DNA of 64,000 bases, taken from positions 16,729,402-16,793,401 of the forward strand of contig OX387183.1 of NCBI GenBank assembly GCA_947561395.2. Direction: 5' to 3'. Each line of letters begins with the position of its first letter. Positions within the stretch are counted from its first letter, which is position 1. A program made the position numbers and the translations under genes. Below the pieces are notes generated by a model, which was not told where the DNA came from, did no database searches, and was given only the letters and a program-made list of their open reading frames with translations. The stretch comes from Buxus sempervirens. Its lineage: Eukaryota > Streptophyta > Magnoliopsida > Buxales > Buxaceae. This document shows positions 47,701 through 59,700 of the stretch, piece after piece.

Positions 47701-50700
47701 GGAAGAAAAATAGAAAGTTTTTTTGAATCAAAACAAGTTTTTTTCAGTTTTAGAAACTGGCGACCAACTGTTACTACAGTCGATCGAACCAGATCTTTCG
47801 GTCTCTCTCCCACCCTTTCTACTTTCCTTCCCCTAGGACCGACAGACTCCAGAAAATCTAGGGATTACCTTCCATTTAGCCGGAGCTCTCTCCCTCCCTT
47901 TCTCGGTTGAAAACAGCAACACGTCCCTTTAAAAAGGGACGAGTTGCTCCTAGCTGGGGGAGGAAAAAATTTGCATCGGTTCTGGGGAGGAAACTGGAAT
48001 CAACGGCAGAATCCCTTGACTCGTCTCTCTTCTTTTTCTGGCTTAGTTTCCATCTCTTCCGATTTCTCTCTGTCGCAACTCTCTCGTCGTCTCTCTTCGT
48101 CGTGGGAGAGTTCTCAAGTTGTCGTCCATTTACTGTTAACCTCTCTGTTTCTTCTGCGCAAGATCAGCCATTAACTTTGCCAGCTTCAGAACGGTTAAGA
48201 CTAATTCTACAGTCATTCTCACTCATCTAAATCAGGTATTTTCCATGATGCTTTTGGGTCTGGATTTTCTGTTGTAGATTTTCTAGTGTGATGTATAAGT
48301 ATGTTTTGCTATTAATGAAAGTTGTGACTGTTAAAGAGAATTGCAAAGTGTTTGCCGAAGTATAATATCCAGATTCATGATTATTGTTTAAGTCCAAGAG
48401 ATGGTTTAGTTATTTTGAATAAATAATATGTTTTTCATTTCATATATATCTCTTGTTTCAATATGCGACAAAACCTGTGTTCAATTTTTGGTATTGAAGT
48501 GTGGTGGATAACTTGGATGTCTGCATATGTAATCTGGAAATTCGTACAAAAAGGATTGCAATCTCATCAGTATCATAGTAGTGTTTAGGTTTTTAAAAAA
48601 AAATCTAAAAAAGCTAATAATAATAATAAAAGGAAAAAAAATCAGAATTTTGTATTATAGAAAATTTGAGTTTAATAGGAATTTAAAATTTTAGGAACTT
48701 TACATATATAAATTTTAGAATCTTAGAAATAGTCTATCTGTATAAATCTTAGCTAAATTAGATTTTTTTTACTTAGAAATTTTCATCTTTTTTTTTTAAT
48801 ATTTAGAAATTTGTAAATATTAGGATTTTAGAAATAATTGCCTTGTATAAAATTTAACAAACTTAGAAATTTTCCTTTTTGTACATTTATAAATGTTATC
48901 AAATTTAGAAACATTTATAAAATTAAAAACTTTCCTTTTTAAATATTTAGAATTAATTACCTTATATAAAATTTAACAAACTTAGAAATTTTCTTTGTTT
49001 AGACTTGTATATTAGCAAATTTAAGAGCATTTAGAAAACTTGAAAACTTTCCCTTTATAGAAATTAGAAACTTTCCTTTTTAAATATTTAGAAATAATTA
49101 CCTTGTATAAAATTTAACAAACTTAGAAATTTTCTTTTTTTAGATTTGTATATTATCAAATTTAGAAACATTTATAAAATTAAAAACTTTCCTTTTTAAA
49201 TATTTAGAATTAATTACCTTATATAAAATTTAACAAACTTAGAAATTTTCTTTGTTTAGACTTGTATATTAGCAAATTTAAGAGCATTTAGAAAACTTGA
49301 AAAATTTCCCTTTATAGAAATTAGAAACTTTCCTTTTTAAATATTTAGAAATAATTACCTTGTATAAAATTTAACAAACTTAGAAATTTTCTTTTTTTAG
49401 ATTTGTATATTATCAAATTTAGAAACATTTATAAAATTAAAAACTTTCCTTTTTAAATATTTAGAATTAATTACCTTATATAAAATTTAACAATCTTAGA
49501 AATTTTCTTTGTTTAGACTTGTATATTGGCAAATTTAAGAGCATTTAGAAAACTTGAAAAATTTCCCTTTATAGAAATTAGAAACTTTCCTTTTTAAATA
49601 TTTAGAAATAATTACCTTGTATAAAATTTAACAAACTTAGAAATTTTCTTTTTTTAGATTTGTATATTATCAAATTTAGAAACATGTAGAGAATTAGAAA
49701 CTTTCCTTGTTATTAAATTTAAAAACTTTCCTTGTTGATATTTAAGAATTTGTAAAATTTTAGAAATAATTCTTTTGTATAAAATCTTAGAACCTTAGAA
49801 ATATTTTCTTTCTAGGATTTGTATATTAATAAATGTAGAAACCCTTAGAAGCTTAGAAACTTCCTTTTTTAGGATTTGTAAATATTTTAGGAAGATGTAA
49901 ATAAATAATTTCTTTTTTGGGTGAAATCTAGATAAGGTAACTGGCTCATTGAGCCAGAGGTGGTTGGGTGCCTAACACCTTCCCAACCACTTAATTGAAC
50001 CCCCTAACCCAGAAATCTGGTTGAACCAAATTTGAAACCCTCATGTGATTAATTAATTTTCTTGGTGCCCATCCACACCCGAAATTGAACCATGGATGGT
50101 GGCGACTCTATTGACCCGAACCGACCCCCACGGGCCGTGTTCTCACAGGGATGTTGAGTCGTCTGAACTACAGGTTGTAAGTCTTCTTTTCATATTAGAT
50201 CTTTTAGGTGGCTCCTGCATAGCCCGGAGGGTTTTTCTCTAGTGAGAGTTCTCATAGAGTTTTCCCTTCGTCACCAAATTGCTTGTTTTGTCTTACTTTA
50301 CATGCTTTAATTATTTGCTTGCAATTTGGGTGGCTTGTTAATTGCTTTTGATTAGTTATTTGATTTTCTGGAATTACCTTGAGGATTTGTTCATGCCTAT
50401 TAATTAAGGACTTGTCTTTAATTGATAGAAAAATTTTATTCCGCTGTGCTATACCTATTCACCCCCTCTAGGTGTTGTTAGAGTCAAAACCCTGTTTTTC
50501 AAGGAGTACAGACTTCTCTTTTCCCTCTCACGCAGCTGCTCTTCAGTCGTCCGTGGTTGTCAAAAAAAATTCTGCACAAGCTCTCCCACGCCGTGAAGGG
50601 ATGCAACATCTAATCAGATCGGTTCTGACACCAAAACACTTGCATCCAATCACGGCTCTCCATCTCAGATGTTCATAGTTGATAGACATGCAGACTGCAG

Positions 50701-53700
50701 CAACTTAGTGCATCAGTCATCAGATACTCAGTGTGACAGACGGTTACCCACCTGCCAAGCCAAGCTAACTGAGGTTGTTGAATTAGAGGCAGAAGAGTCG
50801 GGAAAGGAAAAAACAGACACAGGAGTAAATACTCAATCCACCTATCCTGCCTTAGAGTGGATCCTCAGCAAAATCGTATCACTCAGCAAGTTCTTGGGGT
50901 TTCATTTGAAGGCTTTGAGGAGGAGGCAATGGCTCTTTTAATAGCTATTGAAGACAACGACATAAAGGAGAAGAGAATGAAAAGGAAGATAGAAAGGGAA
51001 CTTCAAAGACTTACTTGGTCAGTACGAGATAAAAGCTGCTCGCCAAATCCAAACCAAAGCAGCCGCAAAGGCAAAATATGGGCATGATCTGTTGTATCAT
51101 GAAGCTAAAGTATATCTCGTGGAATGTTAAGGGGTTGAAGATGTGGGATAAAAGATATGCAGTTAAAGCAGCCTTATGCGCTTGGGCTCCAGATGTAATA
51201 ATTTTGCAGGAGTCCAAGTTGAACACGGTAAATCACAGCCTAATGGAGGATATTGGAGAGGGCAAGATGTAAAATGGGTTGCCCTACCAGCTAAAGGAAT
51301 GGCTGGAGGCATCATAATAGCATGATATGGTTCAAAATTGTTGCTTCAGAAATCATGGGAGTTGGGAAGGCACTTAATCTCAGTCGCACTTGAAGAAGAC
51401 AGAAGCAGAAAAAGGCTGTTGTTATCAGGGTTGTATGGGACTAATGACAACTGCAATTCTTATAAAATATGGGAAGAGCTGAACTCTGTCAGGCAAAATT
51501 AAAAAGATCCTTGGTATATTGGGGTGGGGGAGATTTCAATGTTTTCAAGTTCAGAGAGGAAAGGAGAGATTGCAAAAACACATCAGATCCTATGAAAGGA
51601 TTCACGGATTTTATCAATCAAAACTACCTTATAGATCTTCCGTTTGTTGGAGCTAGTTTCATATGGTCATTTAATCAATCTCGGCTTGCTCTATCAAAGT
51701 TGGATAGATTCCTAGTATCTATGGAAGGGGAGGATCTCTATCTAAACATGAAGCTACTTGCTTTACCCAGACCAACTTCTGATCATGGTTTACAATTTCG
51801 CCAGCATGCTGGCGAAATTTCGTTTTTTAGGGGTAGCGGCACAAAATATGAAGGGAAAAGCCCTTCTGTGGCTTTTTCCCTCCATACCGGCAAAATCTGA
51901 GAATATTTCCCCACATTTCCCTAGATTGGGAAAATTTTCCCTTTAATGCCGGTGAAATCTGGCGGCTAGAGAAATCTGGCAAAATTTCCCCAAATTGGGG
52001 AAATTGTGGGGAATTATTTTTCCCCAGATTTCTCCCAGCAAAATTTGGGCGAAATATGAAATGTAAACCTTGCTTCTAATCACAAAATCAAGAAATCAGC
52101 ACCATTTCGTTTTGAGAACATATGTCTTGAAGATGACTCTTTCATGTCAAAGATAGAAACTTGGTGGAAGGGGTTGAACATTGATGGAGACCTGAGTTAC
52201 AGGTTCTGCAAAAAAATTCAGAGCTCTAAAAGGAATAACTAAATCTTGGAAGAGGAAGGAATTGAAAGGGTAAATGTCAGAATGGCTGAAACCTTGGAAG
52301 AGATCCACCAACTGGACATTAAGGAAGAATTGAATGGGCTCCTACATAGTGAATGGATAGAGAGGGAGAAGCTCAAAGTTTAATTCAAACAGTGGACTAA
52401 ACTGCAAGAAATAAGCTGGAGGCAGAAATCCAGGGCCTTGTGGCTAAAATAGTGAGACAAAAACACGAAATTCTTCCACAAGATGGATAATGCAAGGCAG
52501 CGGTCAAAAATGGAAAATAAACAAATTGAAGATGAGAAGCAAGAAAGCTAGCATAATAATCACTAATTACTTTTTGAAGCTATCTATGGAAGAAGAATCT
52601 TCTTCGGCCAAAGCTGGATGGAGTACAGTTTGATATGATAATGGAGGACAGAGACAACCTAGAAAGATTAGTGTCAGCAGAGGAAGTCAAGGAAGCTTTG
52701 AATCAGCTAGATGGAGACAAGGCCCCCGAACCGGATGGGTTCACCATAGCTTTTTATAAATTATAAGTGCTGTTGGAAAATTTCAAAGTCTGATCTGATG
52801 GAAGCAGTGTCTGATTCTTTTTGCTAAGGGGCAGTTTGAGAAGTGCAGCAATGCCACTTTTGTTACCTTAGTTCCCAAAAAGGAAGGAGCAGTTCGCTTA
52901 ACTGATTTCAGTCCAATCAACATTGTAAGTAGCCTATATAAAACAATTGCAAAGCTAATGGCTCTTAGATTAATTAAGGTACTTCCCATGGTAATTTCCC
53001 CATTCCAAAGTGCCTATATAGGTGGAAGGCAAATCCAAGACACAGTATTGGTGGCTAGTGAGTACCTAGACTCATGTTTAAGAAACAAAGGCAAGATAAT
53101 GTGAAAACTCGATCTTCAGAAAGCCTATGATCACGTCAATTGGAGTTTCATACTTTACTTATTGAGACGGATGGGTTTTGGGGAACTTTGGCAACAATGA
53201 ATGCATTTTGCATCTCCACAGTTTAAATGTCGATTATAGTAAATGGTGCAGCTGCTGGCTTTATGGCTTGCATCAAGGTGACCCCCCTTTCCCCGTTTCT
53301 TTTCATCATAGTCATTAACACATTAAGCCAACTACTGCAAAAATGCTACTGATAACAAATTACTGAAGGGCTGCAGTTTGTGAGGCAAAACCAGAAATTT
53401 CCCATCTTCTGTTTGCAGATGATACACTAGTGTTTTCTGGTCCATCGCAAGATCAACTATTGATCTTAAGATCCATCCTTCTTTGTTTTCAAGCTGTCTC
53501 AGGACTGAAAATTAACCTGGTTAAAGAGTGAATTATCTGGAATTGATCAAGTTGTTGGAATTAAGAGGTTAAGCGTTGTAATGGGATTCAAGACAGGTTC
53601 ATTGCCCACCTCTTATCTAGGATTTCCCCAGGGTGCTTCATATAAAAAGACATCGGTATGGGGACCACTAGTTGACCGTATAAAGAAAAAGTTGACATTG

Positions 53701-56700
53701 TGGAAATGCGGGTACCTATCAAAAGGAGGCAAAATCAAATTAATAAAAAGCTGCTTGACCAACTATCGTACTTAACTACTCTCCTTATTAAGAATCCTAT
53801 CCTCCATAGCATCAAGGATTGAAGCATTACAAAGGGAGTTTTTGTGGAAAGGAATGGAAGGTAAGAACAAATATCATCAAGTAAAAGGGGAAGTGGTTTG
53901 CAAACAAAGAGAAGAGGGTGGCCTAATCATTAGATCCTTGATCATTTTTAACAATGCTTTGCTTCATAAATGACTCTGGCGATTTTGGGGTGGATGTGAA
54001 CAACTTGTGGAAGAGAACCATCTCAACTAAGTATGGCTGCAACCCTGAGAACCAGTTTCCTTCACCGTCCAATCAACCTTTCGGCATAAGTCTATCGAGG
54101 CCTATCCTAAAGGATTTACATCACTTCAAAAAGCATCAAATTCATAGTAGGACCTGGTAATGGAATTAGCTTATGGAATAATGAATGGAGTGAGGAAGGC
54201 ATCTGAAGGCACCACTTTGCTTCCATATACAACATCACAGGTTCAAGTATGCAAAAATCAGGAACATAGTGAACGAAACAGGCCAAACAGTCCTATGGTA
54301 TCAACAACTTCAAAGAAATACACACAACTGAAATGGAGGAGATAGGTAACCTTTTGAAGTTGTTACAAGAGACTAAATTACATCAAGGGGAGGACAGATT
54401 ATATTGGAAGGCAAGCAAATGTGGTCAGTTTTTGTTTATCAGCTCAGTTGGAGAACAGTTGCAGGCATCCAAAATAATTTGGAACAGACAAATTCCATCA
54501 AAGGTGGTGTTCTTCATGTGGGCAGCATTACTCAACAAGATTCTAACTATTAACCATCTGAAGAACAGAGTATGGTCGATCCCCAATAGATGTTCACTGT
54601 GTAAGGAGATGGAGAAATCTGTAGATCACATCCTTCTACACTGCAAAATGAATAGCAATATATGGAACTCAATCATTTTAAAGTGCGGTGTGAGGCGTGC
54701 TCATCCGGCTACTATACAGCAAGATTTTTCAGTTTGGGGTCGAAGAAAGAATGATGGAAAGTGGAACTTCTTTTGCAATTAAAGTCCAGCGACAATCATG
54801 TGAGTGGTATTAGCTAAAAGAAATTGCAAATTTTTAAAGGTGAAGAAAAGTTGGCCGATAAATTGTGCCAAGCAGTTTTGGCACAATTTATTTAGTGAGG
54901 CTTTTTCTTCCAATATTAAATTTAAGGTTAAAGCAGGTAATATTGTTCAGTTCTGGTCAGATCTGTGGTTTGGGAATTCAACACTTGCAAGCCTATTTCC
55001 TCAGCTATTTCAGGTGAGATCAGTAGCACAGCCGAGGGTTAATGACCTTTTATCTTGGTTTGAAAATGGTTTGCGATGGAACCTGTCATTTAAGCATGTT
55101 CTAAGGCGATATGAAATGGAAGATCTGGGCGCGTTATTGGAGTTATTGAAAGATGTGAAGCTGGAGCCATTAGGAACAGATTTACGCCTTTGGACTTCGG
55201 AGAATTCAAGGAACTATACCGCTAAGTCTTTTTTGGAACAGTCCATACCATCAAGGTCAGTTCCTCCTACTAAGTTCTCCACCTCCTTCCTCTGGTTGAC
55301 TACGGCTCCTCTTCGTGTTAAGGTTTTTGGGAGGACAGCATTGGTAGGCAAAATTAATACCATGGACGTGATGCAGAAGAGAAGGAAAAATATGTATTTG
55401 CAACCTCAGGTGTGTGTTCTTTGCTTTAGGAATGAAGAACCATTGATCATCTTTTACTTCATTGTGGTTTTATGAGGCTTATCTGGAATTATTTTTTGAG
55501 AATGATCAGCATCTGTTGGGTACAGCCGAAATCCGTTACAGAATTGTCTTTGCAATGGAGAATGCCACAATTGGGATCTAAAGGAAAAGTGACCTTCTCG
55601 TTATTCTTGGGTATAATTTGGAATGTGTGGCTTTGTCGAAATGCTTGTATTTTTCAGAATTACAAGCATAGTTTTCAGCAGATCTTAGAGGATGTCATAT
55701 CTATGATTTCATGTTGGGTTCAGCAAAATAAAGCTTTCAAGAATGTAGCAGTTGGAGACATCCTCTAAGATTATATAACTGTTGCTTCTGGTTGTAATGT
55801 AGGAAGGTCTAAGCTCTTGTTAGGCTGCTATGCTAGGGATTTATAGTTGGTAGGGGCTGATGCTCTGTGTTTTGACCCATTCCTCATGGGCATACCCTGT
55901 ATTCTGTTTCTATTTTGATAATAATCTATTTTAAGCCATTTATCAAAAAAAAAATTCTGTGCCACACAGTCTTGTGCACCATATTCAGCTGGGTCTCAGC
56001 TCATCCAACCTTTCCTAAAGTGTCGATTGAGGATTTTTGGAAATGTAACTCCTTGGATCTTTGACAGTGGATATCAAGGAGTATCCTTCTTTAGGTGATC
56101 ATTACACTCTTCGTGTGCACACCCTATTTACTGCTACTTTATTCTTATAAAACTACCTTTAAGAAGATAAGAAAAAAAAATTAAGTAACAAGCACCAAAG
56201 AAATAGACCCCATTCCAGATAAAACTGGAATTTATAAATGGGTGTCTCTAATATGCAGATATGAAAGAAAATAATTTACAAGGTACTATTTAAAGACTTA
56301 ACCCTCCTAAACCTACTAACAGAAAGTTATTGCAATATTTCTTTTTAAAACACCTTTATTGAGTACAATTATGTCACAAAAACACTCAAATAGAATTTGA
56401 CTTGAGCAACATTTAGTCACTGTCCACATGTGAGATAAAACTGAAAATTTGTTTGATTGATCAGAGCAAGTGTCCAGAGTTTGATACATTTAGCTCTTGA
56501 GACATGAATATTAAGTCAATCCACACCCAAAGGGACGGCGTAGCAGTATTTGGAGTAGTTGTTACCCTCTCAACAGTAAGGGAGGATTAGGGAGGTAATT
56601 AACAATGAGGCTATGTGTGCTGATCTTCATACACCAAAATGCAGTTGCAGATGATTGTGGGGAAAAATAATGGAATTCCGAAAGTATGGAGCTTGAAGAG

Positions 56701-59700
56701 GGATAGAAGCCTATTACAAGAAAATCAAGAAATAATAAAGATAGCGTAGAGAATTTTTTTTATTTTTTTTTATCAATAATAGGGCTTGCATTATATATAA
56801 GAATAGAAATAAAGAGTTATAGGTACACAAACAATGTACCAAGAATCCCCATCCTACTCTTAATAACCCTTTTACAATTCAGCAAATCGAGTGCAATTCA
56901 AAAAATCTAACCGAATGTCTTTCATTGATGATTGTTTCCCAATCCAGCTGTGGGTCAGTCTCAAGACCCTCCTTTCCAGATAATATCAACTTCTCTTTGA
57001 GTCGTTAAAAATCCTGTGGTTTCTCTCCTCCCAAATGACCCAAGCTATAGTTTCCGCGATTGAATTCCAAATCAGTTCGCAGCATGACTTACCCTTCAAC
57101 CAACCCCATGCCTCCAAATCCTGCCTAAATGTTTCAGGTTAGGTCCATACAATCTCCAATCTTGTTAGAAGCATGTTCCAAAGTTTTGATACTCTTGTAC
57201 AATGTATTAACAGATGTTCCACTGATTCTTCTTGCTGTTTACACATGATGCACCTGGTAGGAAGCTGCCATCCTCTATTCTTTAAGTAGTTTAACATAAG
57301 AATTTTATCTAGTGAAGCTGCCCACAAAAAGAAGCCCACTTTGCTTGGACAACCAGGTGCCCAGATTAATTTAGCAGCTTGAAATTTCATACCTGTAGAT
57401 ACCATTTCTTTGAAAGCTGATCTAACTGAGAAGGAGCTCGATTTCGTTTTAGTCCAGATTCTCTTATCCTCTCCATGCCCAACCTGCATGCCGTATAGCA
57501 AACCCATCATCTCTTCGTAATATTTTACCTCCCAATCTACTAGAAGTCACCTTAGATCCACATTCCACAGAATACCGGTCCCATCAATGGACATGATTTC
57601 GCTGACTAGAGCATTCTGATTTCTACTTATATTGCAGATCGAGAGGAAACTCACAAGTAGGCTCTCCTCTCCACGCCATATATCGTCCCAAAATCTAGTC
57701 TTCATTCCATTGCCAACTAAAACCTGAATTCTTTTCCCTCCAGTCCACCCCATCTCATGCTTACTCCGTAGGGGGCATTAGAGCTGTTTGGTAACCAATC
57801 CCCTTGTGAAGATCCATGTTTCTAGTGAATAACACTTCTCCACAAATTGTTCTGCGCACTTCCATATCTCCATACCCAATTCTGAAGGAAAGCTTTGTTA
57901 GTTAAGATCAAGGGTCTAAGACCAAGGCTACCCTCTTCTTTCGGTCTACAAACACTCTTCCACCTTACCAAGTGAAACTTTGCTACTCCTCCAGGACCCT
58001 CCCATAGGAACTTTCTCTGAATCATCTCTAATTTCTTAGCAATAGAAGTATGAATCTTCAAGATCGCCACGAGAAAGCCTGGTAAGCTCACAAGAACACT
58101 TTTCACCATAATCAATTTACCACCCTTTGATAGTATACAGATCTTCCACGTTGCCAGTTTCTTCTCTATTCTTTCTACAATGGGGTTCCAAACATGGGTC
58201 TTCTTATAACAATCACCCGAAGGGATCCCAAGGTAAGTCGTGGGTAGCTCACCAACCTTACACTCAACCACTTGACTTCTTGACTTATGCTTTATATATT
58301 CTCTACATCCGCAACTGCAAACTCTCACTTTTTGCTAAGTTTACTTTCAAACCTGAACAAACTTGAAAATAAAGTAATATACCCTTTAACCAAGAGGATT
58401 GTTGATGAGTAGGCCCACAGAAGGTCAATATGTCATCAGCAAATAATAAGTGACTTATGGAGACAGCACCCCCGAAAGATACTCCTTCTATCTTGCCAAC
58501 TTCTGATGCCTTTGAAATCATACAATTAAAAGCTTCCATCACAATTGTGATAGTGCAGGGAATAATTGATGCCAGAAGAACACCAAGAATCAATTTAGAA
58601 CAAAAATGAAGGTGGTAGTCCTAATGAAAGGGACAGTAAATAGTAGTGGCTGCAGAGAGAGGGTAAGGCATGAAGCTTAAAGGTATTTCCTAGAGTTTTA
58701 AGGGGTCCATAATCAGTTGAATGCCAAACAACAGCATAATATGTGCTAACATTGGTGAAAATTCTAAATTATATCAAACAATAGACTTTGATTTGTTGAA
58801 TATTTAGACTGTGTGATGCTGATGAAAATGTATATGAAAGATCGATGAACTTCGCACACAGATTTTTACATCATTCAGTAGACTATGTCCACAGGACAGA
58901 ATATTTAGTCCTTATCCTTTTTATTTAATTATGGGCGAATTAACTACTTATATACAACATAAGGCTCCTTGGTGTTTGCTATTTGCATATAATGTGATTT
59001 TCATGGACCAAAGTAGAGAATGAAAAAAATGCAACATTAAAGACATGGAGGGATACATTAGAATACAAAGGTTTGTAAACTTGAAATAAGGCAAAGTTTT
59101 TTTTTTTTTTTTTGGTGAATAAATAAGGCCAAGTTAAGGAGCATAACTTCATCACAAATAATAATAAAGGTGAAGTAACAAAAAATCAAGAATCAAAAGA
59201 TTCCTAAAAGCAACCAATTTCATTATCTTGAATATAGTATCCATAAAAAAAGAAATACTAATGAGAATATTGCACATAGTGTTAGAGACAAATGGCTTAA
59301 CTGCAGAGGCACTATTAGAGTGTTATGTGATCAACGTCTTCCAGTCAAACTAACAGATAAATTTACACAATAGCAATTAGGCATGTTATAATTTATGGAT
59401 AAGAATGTAGGTTTTAAAAAAAAAAGGTTACATATGCATAGGATGAGCATCACTAAGATAATATTGAGGTGGATATGTGAAAAGACTAGGAAAGATAAGT
59501 TAATAATGAATATATCTAAGAGCATACAAGTGTAGCCAAAATTATAGATAAGATAAAAGAAAGTAGATCATAAAAAGCAAAGAATGTGCGAGTCAGCTAT
59601 GATAAGATGTGAAAGGATACCTATTGAAGGATCTAAAAGGGTGAGAAAACCAAAAAAAACCCCCTCCATAGAGCTAGTCAGGATTTAGATGCTACTAGTC

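Larger units (their letters stand above)
46760..50485 (+). mobile_element. Dispersed repeat with CACCTAGAGGGGGG terminus (copy B), split by solo LTR
   Basis: Reverse-orientation relative of 3,485-4,640. It includes TTCGAACGTTC-rich sequence at 46,900-47,110 and TACCTTGGAGTTCCGGGTTG near 47,240, and ends CACCCCCTCTAGGTGTTGTT near 50,485. The solo LTR at 47,416-50,147 interrupts it. Confidence 0.6.

Noticed and set aside
48650..49900. CRISPR-like array
   Set aside because: The repeats are contiguous 257-bp dimers, with no short repeat/unique spacer pattern, in a plant LTR.
54804..55766. Independent host gene of two ORFs
   Set aside because: zf-RVT and WFGNS-type motifs plus a poly-A tail show it is a LINE 3' end with a frameshift.
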